Below are positions 16,002 to 24,880 of a stretch of 64,000 nucleotides of DNA, piece after piece. How positions within the stretch are numbered: the first letter of the stretch is position 1; each line of letters starts with the position of its first letter. The notes beneath the pieces were generated by a model. It did no database searches, had not been told where the DNA came from, and saw only the letters and a program-made list of their open reading frames with translations. The stretch covers positions 310,001-374,000 of the forward strand of contig CAWDVA010000007.1 in assembly GCA_963805645.1 (NCBI GenBank), written 5' to 3'. Made by a program: the position numbers and the translations under genes. The DNA comes from CAVXEH01 sp963805645. Lineage in GTDB: Bacteria > Chloroflexota > Limnocylindria > QHBO01.

Positions 16002-16859
16002 ATGTACCGACCATCGGTCCGCATGAACGACGAGCTCGGCCTCGAATTGCGCGCCGCGCTGGCCATCGCCCGCAAGGAGCTGAGGATGGCGCGACGCTAC
16101 CCGCTGAACCTGGTCAACGAGGTGCTCCAGCCGCTGTACCAGTTCCTGCTTCCGTCCGTGCTCCTGGGCGCGACGTTCTTCGTCGGCGGCCGAGCGGTGG
16201 GACTCGAGGAGAACACCGGCACCACCGACCTCGCGGGGTTCCTCTTCCTCGGAATGCTCGTGGCCGGGTTGGTGGCTACCGGCTTCTGGGAGCTGGCCTT
16301 CAGCTTCAAGCGCGAGATGGACGCCGGGACGCTCGAGCCGCTCTTCCTGACACCGACCAGCCCGGTAACGCTGGTCCTGGGACGGGCGCTGTCAGGAATG
16401 CTGATCGCCATCGGCGCCAGCGTGGTCCTCCTCGCCATTGCCACCGCCTTCCTGGGGGCGTCCATCTCCGGGGCAGTGATCGTCGCCATTCCGGCGCTCC
16501 TGCTCGCGGCGGCCAGCATGGTGGGGATCGGCTTCCTGGTGGCGGCCGGGGTCCTCCTGCTGCGCGAGCCGAACTTCTTCGTCGACTCGACCAACTTTGC
16601 CTTCTCGATGCTCTGCGGCACGGCGTTCCCGGTGCTGGCCCTACCCCTCTTCCTGCGCTGGATCGCCTACCTCCTGCCACCCACGTACGCCCTCGACCTG
16701 ATCAGGGTCGGCGGGCTCGGCACCCGGCCCCTCCTGGCTCCGGCGCTCGAGTGGACGGTCCTCGTCGCGCTCGCCGGCGTCTCGCTGTTGGTGGGCCTGG
16801 CCGCCTTTCGACGGGTCGAGCACCACATGCGGGTCCGGGGCACGCTGGGCCAGCACTGA
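16002..16859 (+). CDS. ABC-2 type permease
   Basis: 285 aa with about six spans and the ABC-2 hallmark LCGTAFPVLALPLFL then LPPTYALDLIRVGGLG. It starts 10 bp after the previous permease; a second in-frame ATG at 16023 (MNDELG) is equally possible. With the upstream ATPase and permease it completes a second exporter, apparently in the same transcription unit as the DUF4097 genes and MFS pump. Together they suggest a drug- or envelope-stress-linked efflux operon. Confidence 0.88.
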   Translation: MYRPSVRMNDELGLELRAALAIARKELRMARRYPLNLVNEVLQPLYQFLLPSVLLGATFFVGGRAVGLEENTGTTDLAGFLFLGMLVAGLVATGFWELAFSFKREMDAGTLEPLFLTPTSPVTLVLGRALSGMLIAIGASVVLLAIATAFLGASISGAVIVAIPALLLAAASMVGIGFLVAAGVLLLREPNFFVDSTNFAFSMLCGTAFPVLALPLFLRWIAYLLPPTYALDLIRVGGLGTRPLLAPALEWTVLVALAGVSLLVGLAAFRRVEHHMRVRGTLGQH

Positions 16860-16931
16860 CCCGCGATCATCCCCGACCGGGCCGCGAGAGGGATTCCCGG
16901 CGGCGCCAAGCGTGCTGTAATAGGCCACCGC

Positions 16932-19019
16932 ATGACCGCCCGCAACGAGAACGAACGCCCGAACGGGGAGGGCACACGGAAGGTTGACCCCTTCCTGGAG
17001 GTGCGCGAGACGCGCCGGGGGAAGCGCCCCGGCGACCGCCGCGTCAAGATCGTGCGCCCCTTCGGGGACGAGTTCGGCCGCGGGGAGGAGGGCCACCTCG
17101 TCGCGTCCGAGCGTACGGTCCTGCGTCGGACCGGCTGGACCGCGGCGCTGCGATCGATCCGCACCGTCCTGATCGGGCGCCCCATCAGCTCCGAGCGCGA
17201 ACACACCGAGCGGCTGACCAAGCTCAAGGCGCTGGCCATCTTCAGCTCGGACAACATCAGCTCCTCCGCCTATGGCCCCGAGGAGATCATGCGGGTCATC
17301 GCCTTCGCCAGCATCGGCGCGCTGAGCCTCACCCTGCCGCTGGCGGCGCTGATCGTGGTCATGCTCCTGATCGTCACCGCGTCGTATCGGCAGACGATCC
17401 GCGCCTACCCCAACGGCGCATCGAGCTACATCGTGGCCAGCGACAACCTGGGTGACCGGCTGGGGGTGCTGGCGGCATCGGCCCTGCTCATCGGCTACGT
17501 CGTCACCGTCGCCGTCTCGATCTCGGCCGGGGTGCTGGCCCTGACCTCGATCGCGCCCGCCCTCTTCCCGATCAAGGTGGAGCTCACGGTGGGCCTGGTC
17601 GCGCTGCTGATGATCGGCAACCTGCGAGGAATCCGCGAGTCCGGGACGATCTTCATGGTGCCCACCTACCTCTACCTGGCGGTGATGCTCTCGCTCCTCG
17701 CCTACGGGCTGTTCCGATTCTTCAGCGGGGATCTTCCAGCCTACGTTCCGCCCGCCGACTGGGAGGCGACGTTCAATGCCAGCACAGGAGCGCTTGGCCT
17801 GTTCGTCATCCTGCGTGCCTTCTCCCAGGGCGCCGTGGCGCTCACCGGCGTCGAGGCGATATCCGACGGGGTGCCGGCATTCAAGCCGCCGGAGTGGCGG
17901 AACGCTCGGACGACGCTCACCTGGGCGACCTCGATCTTCGCCGTGCTCTTCGTGGGCATCAGCTTCCTCGTGGTGCAGATCGGGATCATTCCGGATCCCG
18001 ATCAGCAGCAGACGGTGCTGAGCCAGCTGGTCCGCGCACTGGTGGGCGACAGCTGGATCCTGGTCCTGGCCCAGGTGTCGACCGCCCTGCTGCTGGCGCT
18101 TGCCGCGAACACGAGCTTCGCGGACTTCCCGCGTCTCTCCAGCTTTCTGGCGCGCGACGGCTTCATGCCACGCCAGTTCGCGTTCCGGGGCGAGCGTCTC
18201 GCCTTCACCACGGGGATCGTGGCGCTGTCGGCCATGGCGATCTTCCTGCTCTTCCTGTTCCAGGCGAGCGTTGCCGGTCTGATCCCTCTCTACACCCTGG
18301 GCGTCTTCCTGGCCTTCACCCTGTCGCAGGCAGGGATGTTCATGCGCTGGCGGAGGCGCCGCGAGGCGGGGTGGCGCCGCGGGATGGTCATCAACGGCAC
18401 CGGTGCCCTGACCACCGCGGTCGTGGCCGTGATCGTGGGCGTCAGCAACTTCACGTCCGGGGCCTGGGTGGTCGTCATCCTGGTCCCCCTGCTCATGGCA
18501 CTGCTGATGAGCATCCGGCGCCACTACCAGCACCTCCAGCGCTCGGTGAACGTGACCCGCATCGCCGAGGGAGCCGAGGTGGCGGTGGCCCCCACCGTGG
18601 TCGTCCCCATCGCCCGCCTCGACGCGCCGGCACGACAGGCAATCGCCTTCGCCAACTCGATCTCCGGCGAAGCCGTGGCGGTGCACGTGACGAACGATCC
18701 GGAGGAGGCCGCCGAACTGCGATCACGGTGGCCCGAATGGGCGGGGACCACGCAGCTGGTGATCGTCGAGTCACCATATCGCGCGCTGGTTGGGCCCCTG
18801 CTCTCCTACCTCGACGCCCTCGACCTGCAGGATCCCGATCGGCCGGTGCTGGTGGTACTCTCCGAGGTCGTGCCGCGCCATTGGTGGGAAAACCTCCTGC
18901 ATAACCAGACGACCCTGCGCCTGAAGCTCCGCCTCTTCTTCCGGCGCAACACGATCGTCGCGGACGTCCCGTACCACCTCCCGCGCGATGGAGGATCGGG
19001 ATCCCCCGCCACCTCCTGA
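16932..19019 (+). CDS. APC superfamily permease, KimA-like potassium uptake protein (copy 1)
   Basis: 695 aa. About 12 membrane segments start near residue 110, after a charged cytoplasmic N-terminus. LKALAIFSSDNISSSAYG matches the TM1 signature of Bacillus KimA (formerly YdaO). After the transmembrane core, residues about 540-690 form a soluble universal-stress-protein-like domain (VVVPIARLDAPARQAIAFAN). In KimA that domain is the dimerisation and c-di-AMP-responsive part. Likely a K+/H+ symporter, though the transported ion cannot be read from sequence alone. No ydaO-type riboswitch fits in the 72-bp leader. Confidence 0.8.
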   Translation: MTARNENERPNGEGTRKVDPFLEVRETRRGKRPGDRRVKIVRPFGDEFGRGEEGHLVASERTVLRRTGWTAALRSIRTVLIGRPISSEREHTERLTKLKALAIFSSDNISSSAYGPEEIMRVIAFASIGALSLTLPLAALIVVMLLIVTASYRQTIRAYPNGASSYIVASDNLGDRLGVLAASALLIGYVVTVAVSISAGVLALTSIAPALFPIKVELTVGLVALLMIGNLRGIRESGTIFMVPTYLYLAVMLSLLAYGLFRFFSGDLPAYVPPADWEATFNASTGALGLFVILRAFSQGAVALTGVEAISDGVPAFKPPEWRNARTTLTWATSIFAVLFVGISFLVVQIGIIPDPDQQQTVLSQLVRALVGDSWILVLAQVSTALLLALAANTSFADFPRLSSFLARDGFMPRQFAFRGERLAFTTGIVALSAMAIFLLFLFQASVAGLIPLYTLGVFLAFTLSQAGMFMRWRRRREAGWRRGMVINGTGALTTAVVAVIVGVSNFTSGAWVVVILVPLLMALLMSIRRHYQHLQRSVNVTRIAEGAEVAVAPTVVVPIARLDAPARQAIAFANSISGEAVAVHVTNDPEEAAELRSRWPEWAGTTQLVIVESPYRALVGPLLSYLDALDLQDPDRPVLVVLSEVVPRHWWENLLHNQTTLRLKLRLFFRRNTIVADVPYHLPRDGGSGSPATS

Positions 19020-19028
19020 TGACCGTCC

Positions 19029-21071
19029 GTGCCTGACCCCGATCCTCCGCGACCGATCGACCCGCTCCTGGAAGTCCGGGAGCGGCGCCGCGGCGCGCGC
19101 CCCGGCGACACGTACGTCCGCATCGTGCGGCCATTCGAGGAGGAGTTCGAGCGCGGCGAAGGCGGCCTGATTGCCACGGAACGGACGGTCCTCCAGCGGT
19201 TTGGGTGGCTCAGCCGCTCCTTCCGCGGGCTGCGGACCTTCCTCATCGGAAGGCCGATCTCCACGCACCGCGAGCAGCACGAGCGGCTGACGAAGCTCAA
19301 GGCGCTCGCCATCTTCAGCTCGGACAACATCAGCTCCTCGGCCTACGCGACCGAGGAGATGATGCGGATCCTGGTCCTGGCCGGGATCACCAGCTTCAGC
19401 CTGGTGATGCCCATCACCCTGGTCATCGCCGCGATCCTGGCCATCGTCGCCACCAGCTACCGGCAGACGATCAAGGCCTACCCCGAGGGTGCGTCGAGCT
19501 ACATCGTCGCCAGCGACAACCTCGGCCCGATCTCCGGGCTGGTGGCGGCCTCGGCGCTCCTCATCGACTACGTGCTGACCGTGGCGGTCTCCGTCTCGGC
19601 AGGGGTGGCCGCCATCACCTCCATCGCGCCGTCGCTGTTCCCGGACCGGGTGGTGATCGCCATCGGCATCGTCGTCATCCTGATGCTCGGCAACCTGCGC
19701 GGGATCCGCGAATCCGGCTCGATCTTCATGGCGCCCACCTACCTGTACATCGCCACCATCGCCGGACTCATCGGCTGGGGGCTCATCCGCGCCTTCGTCC
19801 TTGGCGACCTGGGCACCTTCCAGGCCCCCGCGGGGTGGCTCAAGGCCGAGGAGGCGACCTCGGCACTGACCCTGTTCCTGATTCTGCGCGCGTTCAGCTC
19901 CGGCGCGGCGGCCCTGACCGGGGTCGAGGCCATCTCCGACGGGGTGCCGGCCTTCAAGCCACCCGAGTGGCGGAACGCACGGACCACCCTCACCTGGGCC
20001 GCGATCATCTTCGGCAGCCTCTTCGTGGGGATCAGCTTCCTGGCCAGCTACATCCACGTCGTGCCGGATCCCAACGAGCAGCAGACCGTGCTGTCCTTGA
20101 TCACCCGCCACGTCATGGGCGACGGGCCGTACCTGGTGGTGCTCCAGCTGGCGACGACCCTCATCCTCGCCCTCGCCGCGAACACGAGCTTCGCGGACTT
20201 CCCGCGGCTCGCCTCGTTCCTGGCGCGCGACGGCTTCATGCCGCGCCAGTTCGGCTTCCGCGGCGAGCGGCTCGCCTTCACCACCGGGATCGTCGCGCTC
20301 TCCGGGCTGGCGACGGTCCTGCTCCTGGTCTTCAAGGCCAGCGTCACGGCCCTGATCCCGCTCTACACGCTGGGCGTCTTCGTGGCGTTCACGCTGTCCC
20401 AGAGCGGCATGGTGGTGCGCTGGTGGCGCCGGCGCGACCCCGGCTGGCGGCGCGGACTCCTGATCAACGGCCTTGGCGCGGCCACCACCGGGGTCATCGC
20501 CGTCATCGTGGGCTCCACCAAGTTCGTCTCCGGTGCCTGGCTGGTCATTGCCATGGCCCCGATCCTGATCGGGATCATGCTGGCCATCCGGCACCACTAC
20601 GCCGGGATCGGCGAGGCCCTGGAGCTCGACCGGATCCCCGAGGGGCGCGAGGTGGCCGCGGAGCCGATCGTCATCGTCCCCATCGCCCGACTCGACCGGC
20701 CGGCGCGCCAGGCCATCGCGTTCGCCAACTCCATCTCGGACCATCCGACCGCCGTCCACGTCACCAACGACCCCGCGACCGCCGCCGCCCTCCGCGAGCG
20801 CTGGCCGGAGTGGGCGGGCGCCACCGAGCTGGTGGTGGTCGAGTCGCCGTACCGTGCGCTCATCGGCCCCCTGCTGGCCTACATGGACGCGCTCCAGAAG
20901 CAGGACCCCAGCCGCCCGATCCTGGTGGTCCTCACCGAGTTCGTCCCCCGCCACTGGTGGGAGAATCTCCTCCACAACCAGACCGCCCTGCGGCTCAAGC
21001 TGCGGCTCTTTGCGCGCCAGAACACGATCGTCGCCGACGTGCCGTACCACCTGTCCGCGCGCCGGCCGTAG
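19029..21071 (+). CDS. APC superfamily permease, KimA-like potassium uptake protein (copy 2)
   Basis: 680-aa tandem paralogue of the preceding gene, starting at GTG 19029 nine bp after it. It shares LKALAIFSSDNISSSAYATEE, GVEAISDGVPAFKPPEWRNA and the closing segment HWWENLLHNQTALRLKLRLF, so a recent duplication is likely. Same architecture: soluble N-terminus, about 12 spans, USP-like C-terminal domain. The conserved pairing suggests hetero-oligomerisation or divided affinity ranges, which is an inference. Confidence 0.82.
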   Translation: MPDPDPPRPIDPLLEVRERRRGARPGDTYVRIVRPFEEEFERGEGGLIATERTVLQRFGWLSRSFRGLRTFLIGRPISTHREQHERLTKLKALAIFSSDNISSSAYATEEMMRILVLAGITSFSLVMPITLVIAAILAIVATSYRQTIKAYPEGASSYIVASDNLGPISGLVAASALLIDYVLTVAVSVSAGVAAITSIAPSLFPDRVVIAIGIVVILMLGNLRGIRESGSIFMAPTYLYIATIAGLIGWGLIRAFVLGDLGTFQAPAGWLKAEEATSALTLFLILRAFSSGAAALTGVEAISDGVPAFKPPEWRNARTTLTWAAIIFGSLFVGISFLASYIHVVPDPNEQQTVLSLITRHVMGDGPYLVVLQLATTLILALAANTSFADFPRLASFLARDGFMPRQFGFRGERLAFTTGIVALSGLATVLLLVFKASVTALIPLYTLGVFVAFTLSQSGMVVRWWRRRDPGWRRGLLINGLGAATTGVIAVIVGSTKFVSGAWLVIAMAPILIGIMLAIRHHYAGIGEALELDRIPEGREVAAEPIVIVPIARLDRPARQAIAFANSISDHPTAVHVTNDPATAAALRERWPEWAGATELVVVESPYRALIGPLLAYMDALQKQDPSRPILVVLTEFVPRHWWENLLHNQTALRLKLRLFARQNTIVADVPYHLSARRP

Positions 21072-21103
21072 GGCCACCGGGGACCGCAGGCCACGGAGGT
21101 GTC

Positions 21104-22111
21104 ATGCAAGCCCAGATCCTCACTCAACCCGCTCCCGACGGACCGCCGCCCGTCGAGGCGGCCAGCCGACCGGACCCGGCGCCGGGGGACGGCGAGATCC
21201 TCATCGAGGTCCTCGCCTGCGCCTGCTGCCGCACCGACCTGCAGCTGGTCCGCGGTGACCTGCACGCCCGTGCCCTGCCGGTGATCCCCGGCCACCAGGT
21301 GGTGGGGAGGGTGGTCGGCATCGGTCCCGGTGTCGACGGCTGGGCGGAGGGCGACCTCGCGGGTGCGTACTGGCTGGCGTCGTCGTGCGGCCAGTGCGCG
21401 TACTGCCGTCGCGGGCAGGAGAACCTGTGTCCGGATGCGCGCTTCACCGGCTGGGACGTGGACGGCGGCTACGCGGAGCGCATGGTGATCCTCGCCGGCT
21501 TCGCGGCCCGCCTGCCGGCCGGCGACCCGACCGCGCTCGCACCGCTCCTCTGCGGCGGCGTCATCGGCTACCGGGCCCTGCGGCGTTCCGGCATCCGGCC
21601 CGGGGGACGGCTGGGGCTCTTCGGGTTCGGGGCCTCCGCATCGCTGGCGATCCAGGTCGCGCGCCACTGGGACTGCGAGGTCTACGCGGTGAGCCGCTCC
21701 CCCGACGACCGCGCACGGGCCCTGGCCATGGGGGCCGTCTGGGCCGGCGACTCCGGCGAGCGCCCACCCGTTCCGCTCGACGCCGCCGTCACCTTCGCCC
21801 CGGTGGGGTCCGTGGTCATCGATGCACTCAGGGCCCTGGACCGGGGTGGCACGCTGGCGATCAACGCCATCCACCTCGACGGGATCCCCGCCTTCGACTA
21901 CGAGGACCTCTGGTGGGAGCGGGGCATCGTATCGGTGGCCAACGTCACCCGGACCGACGCCCGGGAGTTCCTCGAGATCGCCGGCGACATCGGGATCGCC
22001 ACCAACCCCACGCCCTATCCCCTCTCCCGGGCCTCCGCGGCGCTCGCCGACCTGGAGTCGGGCCGGATAGGAGCAGGAGCCGCCGTCCTCCTTCCGGAGC
22101 ACGGCGGCTGA
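21104..22111 (+). CDS. Zinc-binding alcohol dehydrogenase (MDR family)
   Basis: 335 aa. The start at 21104 has a perfect GGAGGT three bases upstream. Catalytic zinc ligands appear in ACCRTD and VIPGHQVVGRV; the structural zinc cluster CGQCAYCRRGQENLC is intact. The NAD(P)-binding fold is GLFGFGASASLAIQVA (about residues 170-185). It resembles the AdhA/cinnamyl-alcohol-dehydrogenase-like subgroup. Substrate unknown. A much longer open frame upstream runs through the KimA-like gene in another frame and is not real. Confidence 0.9.
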   Translation: MQAQILTQPAPDGPPPVEAASRPDPAPGDGEILIEVLACACCRTDLQLVRGDLHARALPVIPGHQVVGRVVGIGPGVDGWAEGDLAGAYWLASSCGQCAYCRRGQENLCPDARFTGWDVDGGYAERMVILAGFAARLPAGDPTALAPLLCGGVIGYRALRRSGIRPGGRLGLFGFGASASLAIQVARHWDCEVYAVSRSPDDRARALAMGAVWAGDSGERPPVPLDAAVTFAPVGSVVIDALRALDRGGTLAINAIHLDGIPAFDYEDLWWERGIVSVANVTRTDAREFLEIAGDIGIATNPTPYPLSRASAALADLESGRIGAGAAVLLPEHGG

Positions 22112-22122
22112 GGTGGATCGGG

Positions 22123-22142
22123 GTCGCGCCAGGCGGCGCGAC
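22123..22142. terminator. Bidirectional stem-loop between adh and sqr
   Basis: GTCGCGCC and GGCGCGAC form a perfect 8-bp stem with a 4-nt loop (22131-22134), lying between the convergent stops at 22111 and 22151. There is no strong U-tract, but position and stability fit a transcription-stop or mRNA-protecting hairpin for both genes. Confidence 0.5.
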
Positions 22143-22150
22143 GCCGTTGT

Positions 22151-23308
22151 CTAGACGCGCCCCTTGGGCACGGTGTGCCAGTACGTCTTGTTGAAGACGA
22201 TCTTCCCCAGGTGCCACAGCCGGTTCGGCGTCGGCGGCTTGGGCGGATGGTCATAGTCGAACTGGAGCAGGGTGCCCTTGCCGTCGCCCACCTCGAAGAA
22301 GCACATCACCTTCCCGGTGTAGTTGCCCTTGTGCTCGTCCGGCTCCCGGCCGGTGATGGCCGCGGCAATCCGTTCCGCCACGATGGGGGCTTCGAAGTGA
22401 GCCGTCGAGCCGGCCTTCGAGAGCGGCAGATCCGTGGCATCGCCCAGTGCGTGCACGTTCGGCCGACCACCGACCTCGAGCGTGTGCTTGTCGGTCGGAA
22501 GCCAGCCGCCGGGTGCCGGCGCCAGCCCCGAGTCGATCAGGTACTGCGCGCCCCGGTGCGGCGGGACCAGGATGAGCAGGTCGTACGGCAGCTCCTCGCC
22601 CTCCAGGCTGATCACCTTCTTCTCCTCGCGGTCGATGGACTCGACGTTGAAGAAGGTGTGCAGCTCGATCCCCTTCTCGGCCAGGATGGGGGTCGCCATC
22701 TCGCTCACGCTCTCGATGGTGAACGCGCGGCCGATGGGAGAGCAGAAGTGGATCTCGCTCTTCTCGCGGATGCCGCGGTCGCGCAGCTCCGACTCGATGA
22801 GGAAGGAGACCTCCAGGGGTGCCGGCGGGCACTTGTAGGGCATGCCCGCGATCCCGATGACGATCCGGCCACCGGTGAACGCATCGAGCGCTTCGCGCAG
22901 CCGCTGGGCCGGCTCCACGCCGTAGAAGTGATGGGCTTCCTCGGTGAGGCCGGGGATCAGCTCCGGGACGATGCGGCAGCCGCTGGCCAGCACCAGCTGG
23001 TCATAGTCCAGCCGCGCGCCACCGGCGAGCTCCACCAGCTGGGCGTCCGCGTCGATCTTCGTGACCTCGCCGACCTCCAGGCGGACCCGCTTGTCGAGCA
23101 GCCCGCGCTCCGAACGGACGAGCCCCTCGGGCTTCTGGTTGCCCATGGCGATGTACATGAAGCCGGGCTGGTAGACGTGCTCGCCCTCCCGGTCGACCAC
23201 GGTGAGGCTGACCTCGCCGCGGTCGATTCGCCGGCCCAGCTCCCGGGCCAGCAGGTTGGCGGTCAGGGTCCCGCCGACCCCGCCGCCGACAATGACAATG
23301 CGCTGCAT
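22151..23308 (-). CDS. sqr: Sulfide:quinone oxidoreductase-like flavoprotein
   Basis: 385 aa. FAD fold IVIVGGGVGGTLTANLL at the N-terminus; second motif DQLVLASGCRIVPEL; C-terminal FAD contact NVHALGDATDL. Cysteines at about residues 111, 160 (MPYKCPPAP) and 336 (KVMCFFEV) are placed like the redox-active cysteines of SQR. The C-terminal amphipathic portion should bind membrane. It oxidises sulfide and delivers electrons to quinone. It is the last gene of the DsrE/TusA operon, 14 bp after a TusA gene, which fits capture of sulfane sulfur by those carriers. Confidence 0.88.
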   Translation of the reverse strand: MQRIVIVGGGVGGTLTANLLARELGRRIDRGEVSLTVVDREGEHVYQPGFMYIAMGNQKPEGLVRSERGLLDKRVRLEVGEVTKIDADAQLVELAGGARLDYDQLVLASGCRIVPELIPGLTEEAHHFYGVEPAQRLREALDAFTGGRIVIGIAGMPYKCPPAPLEVSFLIESELRDRGIREKSEIHFCSPIGRAFTIESVSEMATPILAEKGIELHTFFNVESIDREEKKVISLEGEELPYDLLILVPPHRGAQYLIDSGLAPAPGGWLPTDKHTLEVGGRPNVHALGDATDLPLSKAGSTAHFEAPIVAERIAAAITGREPDEHKGNYTGKVMCFFEVGDGKGTLLQFDYDHPPKPPTPNRLWHLGKIVFNKTYWHTVPKGRV

Positions 23309-23322
23309 GGGCGTGCGCCTCC

Positions 23323-23574
23323 TCAGCGCAGCTTCTCGACCACGATCTCGTCGTGGCCGTCGTCAGTGGTCGTGATGCCGACGAGCCGATGGCCCGCCTT
23401 CTCGACCCACTTGGGGATGTCGATCTTCGAACCGGAGTCCGAGGAGAGGACCGCGATGGTGTCGCCCACGGCTCCCTCGCGGATCGCCCGGATCAGCTCC
23501 ATCAGCGGGCCCGGGCAGTAGCTGCCGCGAGCGTCGATGGTGCGGGTGACTGAGACGCTCGGATTCTCGAGCAT
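23323..23574 (-). CDS. TusA-family sulfur carrier (copy B)
   Basis: 83 aa from ATG 23574, preceded by AAAGGA at a good distance; a longer frame would overlap the DsrE gene. It carries the family motif RGSYCPGPL, where the Cys carries the persulfide. TusA-like proteins shuttle sulfur between DsrE proteins and acceptors. It lies between DsrE2 upstream and sqr downstream. Confidence 0.88.
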   Translation of the reverse strand: MLENPSVSVTRTIDARGSYCPGPLMELIRAIREGAVGDTIAVLSSDSGSKIDIPKWVEKAGHRLVGITTTDDGHDEIVVEKLR

Positions 23575-23593
23575 GTCGATTTCTTCCTTTCGG

Positions 23594-24190
23594 TCAGATG
23601 AAGAGGGCCGGCGTGCCATCCGCGATCATGGCCAGCACGCTTGCCGCGCCCACCGGCTCGTCGATCCCGTCGATCAGGTCCTCGCGCGTGAGCCCGAACA
23701 TGTCCATGCTCATCTGGCAGGGCAGGATCTTGACGCCCATGGCCATGGCCATCTCCAGGAGCTCACCGGGCTTGGCAACCCCGTACTGCTTGGCGAGCTT
23801 GCCCATCATCCACGGGCCCATGCCCATGAAGTTCATGCGGGACAGCTTGAGATGATCGATGCCGGGTCGATTCATCACCGACATCATCTTCTGCATCCAG
23901 TTCTCGCCGAAGGTGCGCTTCTCCGGCTTCACGAGGGCCATGAAGCCCCAGAAGGTGAAGAAGATGGAGACTTCCATGCCCGACGCAGCGGCGGTCGAGG
24001 CGAGGATGGTGGTCGCCCACGTCTTCTCGAGGTCGCCGCTCTCGGCGATGAGGATGATGGAGTTGGTCTTGTTGGGAGCCGATGCCTCGGCGGCTGGCTC
24101 CGGGGCGGGGCCGGCGACGAGTGACTCGTCGTGGAGCAGCTCCTCGGCGACGCCGGGCGTGGTGGTGGCGGTCATTGGGTGGGGCCTCAC
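23594..24190 (-). CDS. DsrE/DsrF-like protein, DsrE2 type
   Basis: 198 aa (183 if ATG 24175 is used). A Pro/Ala-rich N-terminal 40 residues precede a DsrE fold. KTNSIILIAESGDLEK starts the fold, and ILPCQMSMDMFGL holds the conserved sulfur-binding Cys of DsrE2 proteins. The Met-rich stretch MNFMGMGPWMMGKLAKQYG is also characteristic. It overlaps the upstream TusA stop by 4 bp if the 24190 start is right. Likely a persulfide carrier of the sulfide-oxidation relay. Confidence 0.85.
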   Translation of the reverse strand: MRPHPMTATTTPGVAEELLHDESLVAGPAPEPAAEASAPNKTNSIILIAESGDLEKTWATTILASTAAASGMEVSIFFTFWGFMALVKPEKRTFGENWMQKMMSVMNRPGIDHLKLSRMNFMGMGPWMMGKLAKQYGVAKPGELLEMAMAMGVKILPCQMSMDMFGLTREDLIDGIDEPVGAASVLAMIADGTPALFI

Positions 24191-24420
24191 TTCTTCCGGA
24201 GGACGAAGCGGAAGACCCCGTCCTCAACACTCTGCTCGACGAGGGGGTTCCCGGTCGTCTGGCTCCAGGCGGCGAAATCCTTCTGCGCGCCGGGGTCGGT
24301 CGCCAGGACCTCCAGCAGCTGGCCGGAGGCGAGAGACTTGATCGCCACCGCCGTCTTCACGATCGGCATGGGGCACGACAGGTTCCGAGCGTCGAGCCGC
24401 TGGGCAATCTCGAGAGTCAT
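24187..24420 (-). CDS. TusA-family sulfur carrier (copy A)
   Basis: 77 aa, start ATG 24420 with AAAGGA upstream. The motif DARNLSCPMPIVKTA is close to canonical TusA, with the active Cys in CPMP. The leader and the C-terminal codons of the gene before it (LFI, stop, then a CCGAAAGGA-type RBS) closely mirror those before TusA copy B. This suggests the DsrE-TusA pair was duplicated. Confidence 0.9.
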   Translation of the reverse strand: MTLEIAQRLDARNLSCPMPIVKTAVAIKSLASGQLLEVLATDPGAQKDFAAWSQTTGNPLVEQSVEDGVFRFVLRKK

Positions 24421-24439
24421 GTCAGGCGGTCCTTTCGGT

Positions 24440-24853
24440 TCAGATGAACAGAACCTGACCCTCCGAGGCGGCGAGCCAGAAGGCAGTGACGCCCTCCACG
24501 CCGTCCACGAGGGGATCGAGGTCATCGGAGGTCAGGTGCAGGAGGTCCATCGACAGGGAGCAGGCCTGGATCTCGACTTCGCCGATCTCCTTGGCCTGGG
24601 CCAGGGTCTCGCGCCAGCCGGCCTGCCCTGCCTGGGCAAGCGCCTCGACGGCGGCCCTGCCGGCCTCGCCGGCCTCCGGTGCCAGCTGGAGGTCACGGTC
24701 CGACGCGTTGAAGCGAAATGCGTCCAACGCCCAGTACTGCAGGAAGATGTGCACCGGCCGCCCGATCGCAGCTGCTCCGGCGGTCAGCACGGCTGCGGCG
24801 GTCAGCTTGTCATCGGTGCCGGAGAAGAGCGTGATGGCGAGGGGTTCGTCCAT
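24440..24853 (-). CDS. DsrE/DsrF-like protein
   Basis: 137 aa. The DsrE fold starts LAITLFSGTDDKLTAAAVL; VEIQACSLSMDLLHL carries the conserved Cys in the same place as in the DsrE2 neighbour. It shares the closing LFI with that protein. First sulfur-carrier gene after the ArsR regulator, so probably part of the induced relay. Confidence 0.85.
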   Translation of the reverse strand: MDEPLAITLFSGTDDKLTAAAVLTAGAAAIGRPVHIFLQYWALDAFRFNASDRDLQLAPEAGEAGRAAVEALAQAGQAGWRETLAQAKEIGEVEIQACSLSMDLLHLTSDDLDPLVDGVEGVTAFWLAASEGQVLFI

Positions 24854-24880
24854 CGGTGGTACTACCTCGTTGGGGCCGCG

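Noticed and set aside
16860..16931. Possible c-di-AMP (ydaO) riboswitch before the KimA-like genes
   Set aside because: Only 72 bp separate the genes and no conserved ydaO-riboswitch sequence is seen.
16641..21077. Long minus-strand frames (681 and 768 codons) opposite the permease genes
   Set aside because: Both are antisense to clear transmembrane proteins, Asp/Gly/His/Arg-rich, and mirror each other only because the permeases are duplicates.
19205..22111. 968-codon open frame on the plus strand
   Set aside because: Its first two-thirds run out of frame through the KimA-like copy 2 gene with low-complexity Arg/Pro/His composition. Only the final 335 codons (21104-22111) are real, with their own RBS.
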